This document shows positions 8,340-15,582 of a DNA stretch of 38,333 bases, piece by piece (position 1 is the stretch's first letter; every line of letters begins with the position of its first letter). Source of the stretch: Nitrospirota bacterium (lineage in GTDB: Bacteria; Nitrospirota; Nitrospiria; 2-01-FULL-66-17); the NCBI GenBank assembly GCA_016201825.1, contig JACQCD010000092.1:1-38333 (forward strand), read 5' to 3'. The notes under the pieces were generated by a model. It did not search any database. It was given only the letters and a program-made list of their open reading frames with translations, and was not told the origin of the DNA. The position numbers and the translations under genes are program-made.

Positions 8340-8800
8340 CCATCCGACGCGGACCGGATGGTGCGGCTATACTTGTCGCCGTCACGCTCGCGTGCTTTGG
8401 CGCGGGCTGCGGTCAGGTCGACCCGGGGCAGGAAGAGGCAATCGGGCAATTGGATCCGATCACGTTTGCCGTGACCATTCAACCCGTTCTCGATGCGCGG
8501 GGTTGCTCCCAATCGGGGTGCCATTACCGGGACAAGAACGACCCCAACTCGGGCGGGCCGGGCGGCAGCTTACGGATGTTCGACTGCTCGGGGAGTTCCT
8601 GTACGCCGGAGCAGGTGCTCGCCAATCACGACTCGGCCGCGGGCATGGCGAACATCACCGACCCGAAGAGCAGCAAGCTGCTGACCAAACCCTTGGCGCA
8701 ATCCGCAGGGGGGATTCAACACTTGGGCGGAGACATTTTTTTGAGCACGGCTGATCCGGATTACGCCGCGATCTTGGGCTGGATCCAGAACCCGATTTGA
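8336..8800 (+). CDS. Small cytochrome-like lipoprotein with a CX4CH site
   Basis: GTG 8336 overlaps the previous stop and gives 154 residues. The N-terminus is a lipoprotein signal ending FGAGC (Cys25). Residues 46-63 read VTIQPVLDARGCSQSGCH; the haem site is Cys57-X4-Cys62-His63, not the usual CX2CH. The preceding words IQPVLDARGC match IQPIFDANC and IQPILQQRC before the second and third haem sites of the upstream protein, so this looks like a single free-standing copy of its C-terminal cytochrome module. A further pair, Cys-X4-Cys in DCSGSSC, follows near residue 82 without a His. It probably works with the upstream protein at the membrane surface. Haem attachment at CX4CH is known in other cytochromes but is inferred here. 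Confidence 0.7.
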   Translation: MTIRRGPDGAAILVAVTLACFGAGCGQVDPGQEEAIGQLDPITFAVTIQPVLDARGCSQSGCHYRDKNDPNSGGPGGSLRMFDCSGSSCTPEQVLANHDSAAGMANITDPKSSKLLTKPLAQSAGGIQHLGGDIFLSTADPDYAAILGWIQNPI

Positions 8801-9564
8801 GCGCGCGCGCGATCGTCCGATGGCCACTCCGTGCTGTCATCGCGTTCCTGGGATTGATGATGAGCCCCCTGACCGGGTTCGGGGCGGAACCTGCGTTTCA
8901 GGAAGCGGTCATCGTGGAACCCTTTCTGGAGATCCATACCGGACCGGGGAGCAGCTACCCCGCGTTCTACATCGCCGAGAAAGGCGAGACGATCTTGCTG
9001 ATGAAACGCCGCGTGGACTGGTACAAGATCCGTCTCCGAAACGGCAAAGAGGGCTGGGCCCATCGACGGGAGATCGAAAACACGTTGATGGCGTCCGGCC
9101 ATTCGAAACGATTCACGGAGCGACTCTACGATGACTTCATCGCCGGGAAAACCGCGTTGGGCTGGAGCGCCGGCACGTTCGCGGGCGATCTCGCGCTGTA
9201 TGTTCGCCTCACCTATGCCCTCACCGGCCATGTGGCGGTCGAGGGCGACGCCGGGTTCGCATCGGGCGATTTGGGCAGCACGCAACTGTACCACGGAGGG
9301 ATCGTCGTGACGCCGTGGAGCGGCCGGTGGTTGGCGATCACGGGAACCATGGGCGGAGGCATCGTACACGTCACGCCGGCCGGTCTTCTGGTCAACGCGC
9401 CGTCCGGAACATTTCCAGCGGCTCACGCCGGTCTGGGGCTCGCGATTCCATTGTTTCGGAATCTCGAAGGGCGCTGCGACGTCAGGCACTTCACGCTGTT
9501 CATGAATCCTCAACGGACGCGGGAGTTTCAGGAATACAGCGTCGGGCTGTCATTCCGCTTTTAG
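8797..9564 (+). CDS. Exported SH3-domain protein with an outer-membrane barrel-like C-terminus
   Basis: TTG 8797 overlaps the previous stop (TTGA) and gives 255 residues. After a signal peptide ending near GFGA (residue 30), residues about 35-90 form a bacterial SH3b domain (VEPFLEIHTGPGSSYPAFY, then WYKIRLRNGKEGWAHRREI), a fold that often binds peptidoglycan or peptides. Residues about 115-255 alternate polar and hydrophobic strands with many Gly and aromatic residues and end GLSFRF, whose final Phe is a typical barrel-insertion signal. It may therefore link the outer membrane to the cell wall. I know no name for it. The next gene, also barrel-like, starts 6 nt later. Confidence 0.65.
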   Translation: MSARAIVRWPLRAVIAFLGLMMSPLTGFGAEPAFQEAVIVEPFLEIHTGPGSSYPAFYIAEKGETILLMKRRVDWYKIRLRNGKEGWAHRREIENTLMASGHSKRFTERLYDDFIAGKTALGWSAGTFAGDLALYVRLTYALTGHVAVEGDAGFASGDLGSTQLYHGGIVVTPWSGRWLAITGTMGGGIVHVTPAGLLVNAPSGTFPAAHAGLGLAIPLFRNLEGRCDVRHFTLFMNPQRTREFQEYSVGLSFRF

Positions 9565-9570
9565 CGTCCG

Positions 9571-10221
9571 ATGACGACGTGGCACACATGGATGGTGATG
9601 GCGATGGGGCTGCTGATCGGCGCCGGATCAGACCTTGGCCGGTCGGTTCACGCCCAGGCCCTTCCGACCGAAGAGGAGCCCGTGATTAAACCGCCGGCGG
9701 AGGACCGACCGCTGAAGGAGGCCCGGATCGACACCGAGCGTTTCGAAGTCGGTCCCTACTATGGCCTGTACGCCCCGGATGGGTTTGGGGCGTCCGGGAT
9801 CTCCGGCGTGCGCTTCGCCTACCACGTCACCGAAGACATCGCGTTCGAGGGAGGCTACGCCATGACGCGAGTCGATCAGACCGCGTTCCGTCGGTTGACG
9901 GGCCGCCCGCTCTTGGTGAGCGACGACCTCACGTATTGGAGCGTGGGGGCGTCATATGAGCTCTTCCCGGGCCAAGTCTTCCTCACCCGGAAGCGCACGA
10001 TCAACTCCGCCATCTACCTGATCGGTGGATTGGGGCAGACCACCATGGATGAACGTCACCATTTCACCGTGGACGTGGGAACCGGTTTTAAGCTCTTCGC
10101 GACGGACTGGCTGAACATCAGACCGGACCTGCGAATCCACATGTTCGAAAGTGATGTCACGGGGGAGAAGGGGCTCACGTACAACCTGGAGGGCACGATC
10201 GCCCTCGCGCTGTTCTTTTGA
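9571..10221 (+). CDS. Outer-membrane beta-barrel domain protein
   Basis: The 216-residue product has a signal peptide ending SVHAQA (about residue 29), a short charged linker (residues about 30-60), then FEVGPYYGLYAPDGFGASGI and repeated amphipathic strands, ending TIALALFF with a terminal Phe. This pattern fits the small 'OMP beta-barrel, myxobacteria-plus' family, members of which sit beside motility/TPR clusters; that assignment is from memory and tentative. It probably forms an 8- to 10-strand barrel in the outer membrane. It lies 6 nt after the SH3/barrel gene and 9 nt before the tlpA-like gene. It may be the outer-membrane foot of the envelope machine or a companion of the DUF3570 barrel. 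Confidence 0.65.
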   Translation: MTTWHTWMVMAMGLLIGAGSDLGRSVHAQALPTEEEPVIKPPAEDRPLKEARIDTERFEVGPYYGLYAPDGFGASGISGVRFAYHVTEDIAFEGGYAMTRVDQTAFRRLTGRPLLVSDDLTYWSVGASYELFPGQVFLTRKRTINSAIYLIGGLGQTTMDERHHFTVDVGTGFKLFATDWLNIRPDLRIHMFESDVTGEKGLTYNLEGTIALALFF

Positions 10222-10230
10222 GGATTGCCG

Positions 10231-10743
10231 ATGATCATACTCAGTCGAACTCGGGTTCTGGCTCTTCCGTTGCTGGCCGTATTGCTCCTCGCCGCCCCGG
10301 GCGTTGCGGAGATCAACCGCGACGCGAAAAGGGCCCCGGACTTCACGTTGAAAAGTTCGGGCGGCAGCAACATCAAGCTCAGCGAGCTGCGGGGACGGGT
10401 GGTCGTCGTGAACTTCTGGGCAACCTGGTGCACGCCCTGCAAGCAGGAACTGCCGTACTTCAACACCCTCTATCGGCGTTACCGGAACCTGGGGTTGGAA
10501 ATTCTGGGCGTGAACATCGACAAGGTGGCTGCTCAAGCCTCGCAGATGAGCGCGGCGCTCGGCCTCTCGTTTCCCGTGCTCCTGGATCCTTCCGGAAAGA
10601 CATCCGACCTCTATCAGATCCGCTCCATGCCAACGACGTTCGTGGTGGCCAAAGACGGCACGCTCCGCCACGTGCATTGGGGATTCGGGCCCGACGAGCC
10701 GGCTCGTTACGAGTCGGAAATTCGCACGTTGTTGAAGGAGTAA
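10231..10743 (+). CDS. TlpA/ResA-type periplasmic thioredoxin
   Basis: I chose ATG 10231, which has GAGG 7 nt upstream, giving 170 residues; a TTG at 10225 is in frame but less likely. Residues 1-26 are a signal peptide or membrane anchor. The thioredoxin fold carries the active site WCTPC (Cys67, Cys70) in VVVVNFWATWCTPCKQELPY, and the cis-proline loop SMPTTF near residue 130. Proteins of this type reduce disulfides in the periplasm, often keeping haem-binding cysteines of apocytochromes free. Here that would suit the CxxCH proteins at the front of the operon or the Cys-rich tail of the DUF4266 lipoprotein that follows 6 nt later. No CcdA/DsbD electron donor is seen in the window. Confidence 0.85.
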   Translation: MIILSRTRVLALPLLAVLLLAAPGVAEINRDAKRAPDFTLKSSGGSNIKLSELRGRVVVVNFWATWCTPCKQELPYFNTLYRRYRNLGLEILGVNIDKVAAQASQMSAALGLSFPVLLDPSGKTSDLYQIRSMPTTFVVAKDGTLRHVHWGFGPDEPARYESEIRTLLKE

Positions 10744-10749
10744 CCACCC

Positions 10750-10968
10750 ATGAACGCGAAGATCGGTTTGTTGTCGGTGGTGTTCACGGTGACGGTGTTG
10801 GGCGGCTGCTCCACCGTGAAGCCGTGGGAGCGGGAGTATCTCGCGGATGAGATCATGCAATTCGACCCGGACCCCCTCAAAACGGAGTGGCATCAGCACG
10901 TGCAAGAGGTGCTGGGGGGAGATCGCGGCGGTTTGAATGGAAGCGGAGGCGGGTGCGGCTGCCGGTGA
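10750..10968 (+). CDS. DUF4266 lipoprotein with CGC tail
   Basis: The 72-residue product opens with a lipoprotein signal ending VLGGC (Cys20). The mature part carries VKPWEREYLADEIMQFDPDP, the DUF4266 hallmark, and ends with GGGCGCR, so Cys69 and Cys71 form a CxC pair at the extreme C-terminus. Function is unknown. In many genomes such proteins lie beside DUF3570, ApbE and thioredoxin genes, exactly the order seen here, which points to one conserved module. The exposed Gly-Cys tail could bind metal, form a redox pair served by the upstream thioredoxin, or be modified. Its stop overlaps the DUF3570 start (GTGA). Confidence 0.85.
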   Translation: MNAKIGLLSVVFTVTVLGGCSTVKPWEREYLADEIMQFDPDPLKTEWHQHVQEVLGGDRGGLNGSGGGCGCR

Positions 10969-12113
10969 CCGTGACCACCCCCATTCGAGCGGCAGGGTGC
11001 GTCGTGTGGCTGGTCTGGGCGCTCGGGACCGCCGAGGCGCTGGAGCCACCGCGGGATGACACGTCGATTGGCTACAACCTATACAGCGGAGGCGGCCTTA
11101 CGGTCCAGGGACCGGCGATCATCGTCAAGAAAGCACTGCTCAAGCGCATGTCGGTGGAGGTCGGCACCCGCGTGGATTTGATCAGCTCGGCATCGGTCGA
11201 CGTCGTGACGCAAGCGAGCGCCTACCGAGAACGGCGGACCGAGTACACCCTCGGCACCCAGGTGCTGCACGACGACATCCTGACGGGCATCAACTACACC
11301 CAGAGCCGAGAGTCAGACTACACCTCCAACACGCTCTCGATCGGCATGGCGCACGATCTCTTCGACAAGAACACCACCATGAGCCTCCGGGTGTCGCACT
11401 CCTGGGACAAGGTCGGGAAAAATGGCGATCCATCGTTCGGCTGGAAGGACTTTGATCGCACGATTTATGCCGCCGGAGTCACGCAATCGGTCACGCCGCG
11501 CTGGCTGCTTCAAGTCAACTATGAAGGCACGGCCGATTCAGGCTTCATTAACAATCCGTATCGGAGTGCGCTGACCCAGCAAACCGGAGGGCTCACCTCA
11601 CTGGTCCCGGAGAACTACCCGGAGGCGAGAACCGGCCACGCGTGGGTCCTCCGAACCGGCTACGGCTTCGTTCCCGACTCAGTCGACGAGGTATCCGCCG
11701 GGAAGCGAAGTTCCCTCCAACTCGACTATCGGTACTACCAGGACACGTTCGATATCCACGCTCAGACGAGTCGAGTGACGTTTCAGCGCTACGTCGCCTC
11801 GGACTGGTTACTCGGCTCTTTTTATCAATACCACCGGCAAAGCGACGCGAGCTTTTACGGCGACCACCTGCCCTCCACGCAGCTCTTTAAGGCCAGGGAC
11901 AAAGAACTTTCACAGTTCAGCGATCACTGGATCGGCGGCTCGCTGAAATACAAACCGCAGGGCTTCAACTGGCATGGTCTTGAAAACCTGTACGTGCAGT
12001 TCGGTTACAGTTTCGCGATGTACGACTACGACAACTTCACGGATCCACGAACCGGGGAACTGTATTCATTGAGGGCCCATGTCCTACACACGAGTCTTGG
12101 CTTTACTTATTAG
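10965..12113 (+). CDS. DUF3570 outer-membrane beta-barrel
   Basis: GTG 10965 overlaps the DUF4266 stop and gives 382 residues; the frame is open further upstream but that part would run inside DUF4266. After a signal peptide ending GTAEA (about residue 24) come amphipathic strands typical of DUF3570: a YSGGGLTVQGPAIIVKKAL block near residue 40, and then many strands rich in Tyr, Trp and Gly. It ends SLGFTY, with a C-terminal aromatic residue as in barrel proteins inserted by BamA. It is probably a 14- to 18-strand outer-membrane channel or anchor. Its last 35 nt also encode the start of ApbE, so the two genes are locked together. Function is unknown. Confidence 0.8.
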   Translation: MTVTTPIRAAGCVVWLVWALGTAEALEPPRDDTSIGYNLYSGGGLTVQGPAIIVKKALLKRMSVEVGTRVDLISSASVDVVTQASAYRERRTEYTLGTQVLHDDILTGINYTQSRESDYTSNTLSIGMAHDLFDKNTTMSLRVSHSWDKVGKNGDPSFGWKDFDRTIYAAGVTQSVTPRWLLQVNYEGTADSGFINNPYRSALTQQTGGLTSLVPENYPEARTGHAWVLRTGYGFVPDSVDEVSAGKRSSLQLDYRYYQDTFDIHAQTSRVTFQRYVASDWLLGSFYQYHRQSDASFYGDHLPSTQLFKARDKELSQFSDHWIGGSLKYKPQGFNWHGLENLYVQFGYSFAMYDYDNFTDPRTGELYSLRAHVLHTSLGFTY

Positions 12114-13125
12114 CGGGTGGCTCTCCGCCGCGTTGTTGACACCCGCGTGGGCCAAGGAGCCCAACGACGGCTCCATTCTGGTCAGCGAAGAGCGGGCGCT
12201 GATGGGCACCCAGGTCATCGTCAAGGCGGTGGGGTCAGATCGCAAGCAGCTCGACGCGGCCATGAAGGCCGCGTTCGATGAGGTGTGGCGACTCGAACGG
12301 ATGATGAGCAATTTCATGCCGGAGAGCGAGCTGTCCCTGATCAACCGGCAGGCCGGGAAATCGCCGGCTCGAGTCAGCCGCGAGTTATTTGACGTGATCA
12401 AACGCGCGGTGTCTTTCTCCGAACTCACGGGAGGGACGTTCGACGTTTCCTTTGCCTCGGTCGGCAAGCTCTGGAACTTCCGAACGGGAGTGCTCCCTGA
12501 CCCGGCCGCGGTCAAGGCGCAACTTCCGTTCGTCAATTATCGGAAGATTCAACTCAATGAGGAGGAGTCAAGCGTCTTCCTCCCGTTTCCCCAAATGGAG
12601 ATCGGGCTTGGAGGAATCGGCAAGGGATACGCCATGGATCGGGCCATGGCGGTCCTCGTCGCGCATGGCATCGACAACGCCATCGTGATGGCTGGCGGCG
12701 ATACGCTGGTGAAAGGGAAAAAAGGCACGGAACTGTGGCGGATCGGTCTTCGCGATCCGGACAAGAAGGACGGTATCCTGGCGGTGTTGCCGCTCGAGGA
12801 CCAGGCCATCTCGACCTCCGGGGATTACGAACGGTTCTTCATCAAGGATGGGGTGCGCTATCACCACATTCTCGATCCGGCGACCGGGTATCCCGCCATG
12901 AAGTGTCGCAGCGTGACCATTCTGGCTCAGGATGCGACCACCAGCGACGCGCTCACGAAGGCCGTGTTCATCCTGGGCCCCGAGCGAGGGCTCGCGCTGA
13001 TTGAGAAGATGGATAACGTGGAGAGTATCGTGATCGATCAACACGGCAAAATACATCTTTCGTCGGGGCTCGCCGGGCTTGGGCTCAGCGCCGCCACCGC
13101 GGATCAGGGGACGGCGCAGCCATGA
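12079..13125 (+). CDS. apbE: FAD:protein FMN transferase (ApbE family)
   Basis: ATG 12079 follows GAGGG and starts 35 nt inside the DUF3570 gene, giving 348 residues. A signal peptide ends at PAWA (residue 25). The ApbE blocks are present: MGTQVIVKAVG, LSLINRQAG, GLGGIGKGYAMDRA, STSGDYERFF, HHILDPATGYPA and the metal-binding ATTSDALTKAVFILG. The family transfers FMN from FAD to a Thr or Ser on an exported protein, using Mg2+. The usual target motif, a short (S/T)GA(S/T)-type sequence, is not evident in any protein of this operon, so the acceptor is either atypical or elsewhere. With the haem and thioredoxin proteins upstream it gives this operon a strong extracytoplasmic redox character. Confidence 0.92.
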   Translation: MSYTRVLALLISGWLSAALLTPAWAKEPNDGSILVSEERALMGTQVIVKAVGSDRKQLDAAMKAAFDEVWRLERMMSNFMPESELSLINRQAGKSPARVSRELFDVIKRAVSFSELTGGTFDVSFASVGKLWNFRTGVLPDPAAVKAQLPFVNYRKIQLNEEESSVFLPFPQMEIGLGGIGKGYAMDRAMAVLVAHGIDNAIVMAGGDTLVKGKKGTELWRIGLRDPDKKDGILAVLPLEDQAISTSGDYERFFIKDGVRYHHILDPATGYPAMKCRSVTILAQDATTSDALTKAVFILGPERGLALIEKMDNVESIVIDQHGKIHLSSGLAGLGLSAATADQGTAQP

Positions 13126-13670
13126 GAACGCACGGACGCATACTCGGATTCTGCTGGGGCACGCTCCTTCTGCTCACGGCGCTTCCCGCGACGGCCGAAG
13201 ACCCGAAGACGCCGGAACGGAACATCGAGGCGCTGGACGTGAAACTCCAGCAACTCAAAGACGACATTCTCGACCTCAACACCCAGATCTTTCGATTGCA
13301 GGAGGAGCTGCTGTATCCCGAAGACTCGTCGGTCGTGGTGTTCTTGAGCGTGGACGGCGGCAATTATTTCGCGTTGGATTCCGTGAAGCTGTTGCTCGAC
13401 GACACGATGGTGACGAGTTACCTCTACACCGATCGTGAGGTGACCGCGCTCAAAAAAGGCGGCATCCAACGCCTGTACATGGGCAACGTGAAGTCCGGCG
13501 ACCATCAATTCGCGGCGGTCTTCACCGGCAAGGGGCCCCAGGGCCAGGACTACAAACAGGCGGAGACCGTTACCATCAACAAAGAAAAGGGCGCGGCGTT
13601 CGTCAAATTAGTCATCCGGGACAGTCCGGAAAAGAAGCAACCCGAGTTCATCTATGAAACGTGGCATTAA
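13122..13670 (+). CDS. Periplasmic coiled-coil protein of unknown function
   Basis: ATGA overlap with apbE; 182 residues. A signal peptide ends LPATA (residue 25). Residues about 32-66 form a heptad-like coiled coil (IEALDVKLQQLKDDILDLN, then TQIFRLQEELLYPEDS). Residues about 70-182 look like a beta-sandwich (VVVFLSVDGGNYFALDSVKL, KSGDHQFAAVFTGKGPQG), with no Cys in the mature part. It resembles no enzyme I know; related genes occur in TPR/ExbBD clusters. A structural or adaptor role in the periplasm is the modest guess. The next gene starts 17 nt inside this one, so translation is probably coupled. Confidence 0.55.
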   Translation: MRTHGRILGFCWGTLLLLTALPATAEDPKTPERNIEALDVKLQQLKDDILDLNTQIFRLQEELLYPEDSSVVVFLSVDGGNYFALDSVKLLLDDTMVTSYLYTDREVTALKKGGIQRLYMGNVKSGDHQFAAVFTGKGPQGQDYKQAETVTINKEKGAAFVKLVIRDSPEKKQPEFIYETWH

Positions 13671-15582
13671 CGTCGCCATCTTCGCCGTGGGCGTCTGGTT
13701 GGCGCCGGCGTGGGCGGATGACTCGCTCAGCCTCCACACGTCCCCCGAGTCCACGGCGACGAGCGCTCCGAGCTCGGAGTCGGGAACCGGTCTCACCCCG
13801 GCCGTCTCACCGGCCACGGCCGCCGCGCTGAAGCAAGAAGCCTATTACCACTTTTTTCTTGAGGACTATCTGACGTCCGCGACCAGATTGAAACTGTTGG
13901 AAGGTGGAATTCGGAACGACGCCGAGACCCTCAACCACGTCAGGCTGCTGCGGGGAAGCCTGTACCTCGCGTGGGGCATGCACCGGCCGGCAACGGTGAT
14001 CTTTGATCGACTCGTCTCCGCGTTTCCGCCCGGGCAGGACCGAAGCCAAGTCCTGTTGTTGATCGAACGGCTGCAGTATTCGCGCGCACTCTACCAAGCC
14101 GCCATCGAGACGTACGGACGCCTCACGCCTGATCGGACGTTCGCGTCCATGGACCAGGCCGCCTATCTCGCGGGAATGAGTCACTATGCGCTGGGGAACT
14201 TCGAAGAGGCGATCCGCGTGATGACGACGATTCCTCGCGCCAGCGGCTACGTGCCGTTCGCGAAACTGGCCTCGGCCAAATCGTATGCCCACCTCGCGGA
14301 CCTGCGCGACGCCACCCGTCTTCTTCATGAGGTCGGGACCATGGATGCGCGTGAGGACGATCTGTTAAAGGTTCTTGCCGACAAGAGCCGCGTGACGCTG
14401 GGACTGCTGTTGACCGAGACGGGCCGGTACGATGAGGCGCTCCCCGTGCTCGCGTCCGTGCCGTCGGTAAGCCCTTTTTATCCTGACGCCGTGTTCGGCA
14501 CAGGGTGGGCTCAGTTGTACCGGGAGCAGTACCTGGCGTCGCTCGCGGCGTTCCAGACCCTTATTCACGCCGCGCCCAATCATCCCTACGCCTTGGAAGC
14601 GCTGACGACGGTCGCACGTTGTTATGATCGGTTGGGGGCCCGCGGGGAAGCGCTCCAAGCGTATGGGAAAGCCCTCGACGCCTATCGCCACGAGCAGCAA
14701 GCGCTGGACGGGATGAAATCGCTCATCGAAGACCGCGCTCGGCTGAGTGGCTTGTTGCAGGATTTCACAGCCGTGCTGGATGGCCCGGTCGGCGTGCTGC
14801 TCGACGACGACGGTCTGCGGTTCTGGGTCAGGCAATACGGCGAACTCGCCTCCCTCGATCACTACCTCACCCGCAAGCTCGCTGACATGGCGGTGTTCGA
14901 GGTCATGGTCGACCACCGCGAGTCCGTGTTCCACGACCGTCTGCCTCTCATCCGGCAATTTCTCAAGCAAAGCCCGGCGACGCCGCTCCGCGAATCCGAA
15001 CGTCGGCTGCAGGCGAACCTCGATCAGGCCGTCCAACACGAAACCGCACAGGCTTGGGCGTTCGGCAACGAGGCCACGGTACTGAACGAACTGGCTCAAG
15101 CCCGCCGGAAGAGCCACGGCATCGGAGCCGCGATCGAGCAACTCGGCGGCAGCCCCTCGGTCCGCGAACAACGTCACGAACTTCAAGAGCAGTGGAAGAC
15201 GGCCGACCGTTTGTTGGATCTGCTCCACGGCGAACGGCGGTGGACGATCCTCACCGACGTGCCAAGACGACGGGATGACCTTCAGCGCGCGATGAACCAG
15301 ATCCAGACGGGCTTGGAGAGCGCGGACCGCAACCAGCGCACGTTGACCGAGTCGATCGGAGGAATGGAAGGCGAGATCGGCCGGTTCCGTCAGCGGATCC
15401 ATGACATCCGGCGCGATTTGGTCGCTCACCAGGCGCGGTTGATCGACGTCCGAGCGCAACTCATCGCCCCGCTCCAGGCGCTCTTACTGCGAGCCGTCGA
15501 TCGCCGTAGCGGCCAGATGGAGGCCATGGCGGCCGCGGCGCGACTGAGCCAAGTCCACATTTTGGATGTCATGAGCCAATGA
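13654..15582 (+). CDS. Large periplasmic TPR protein with a C-terminal coiled coil
   Basis: The 642-residue product has a signal peptide ending APAWA (residue 21). Residues about 60-360 are helical repeats of TPR type (for example YYHFFLEDYLTSATRLKLL, AAYLAGMSHYALGNFEEAI, ALEALTTVARCYDRLGARGE). Residues about 440-640 are mostly long helices with charged heptads, including RRRDDLQRAMNQIQTGLE and IGRFRQRIHDIRRDL, suggesting an extended coiled coil. Such proteins act as scaffolds between inner- and outer-membrane parts of envelope machines; large TPR proteins of the Myxococcus Glt complex are a possible analogue. It overlaps the genes on both sides (17 and 4 nt). Confidence 0.7.
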   Translation: MKRGINVAIFAVGVWLAPAWADDSLSLHTSPESTATSAPSSESGTGLTPAVSPATAAALKQEAYYHFFLEDYLTSATRLKLLEGGIRNDAETLNHVRLLRGSLYLAWGMHRPATVIFDRLVSAFPPGQDRSQVLLLIERLQYSRALYQAAIETYGRLTPDRTFASMDQAAYLAGMSHYALGNFEEAIRVMTTIPRASGYVPFAKLASAKSYAHLADLRDATRLLHEVGTMDAREDDLLKVLADKSRVTLGLLLTETGRYDEALPVLASVPSVSPFYPDAVFGTGWAQLYREQYLASLAAFQTLIHAAPNHPYALEALTTVARCYDRLGARGEALQAYGKALDAYRHEQQALDGMKSLIEDRARLSGLLQDFTAVLDGPVGVLLDDDGLRFWVRQYGELASLDHYLTRKLADMAVFEVMVDHRESVFHDRLPLIRQFLKQSPATPLRESERRLQANLDQAVQHETAQAWAFGNEATVLNELAQARRKSHGIGAAIEQLGGSPSVREQRHELQEQWKTADRLLDLLHGERRWTILTDVPRRRDDLQRAMNQIQTGLESADRNQRTLTESIGGMEGEIGRFRQRIHDIRRDLVAHQARLIDVRAQLIAPLQALLLRAVDRRSGQMEAMAAAARLSQVHILDVMSQ

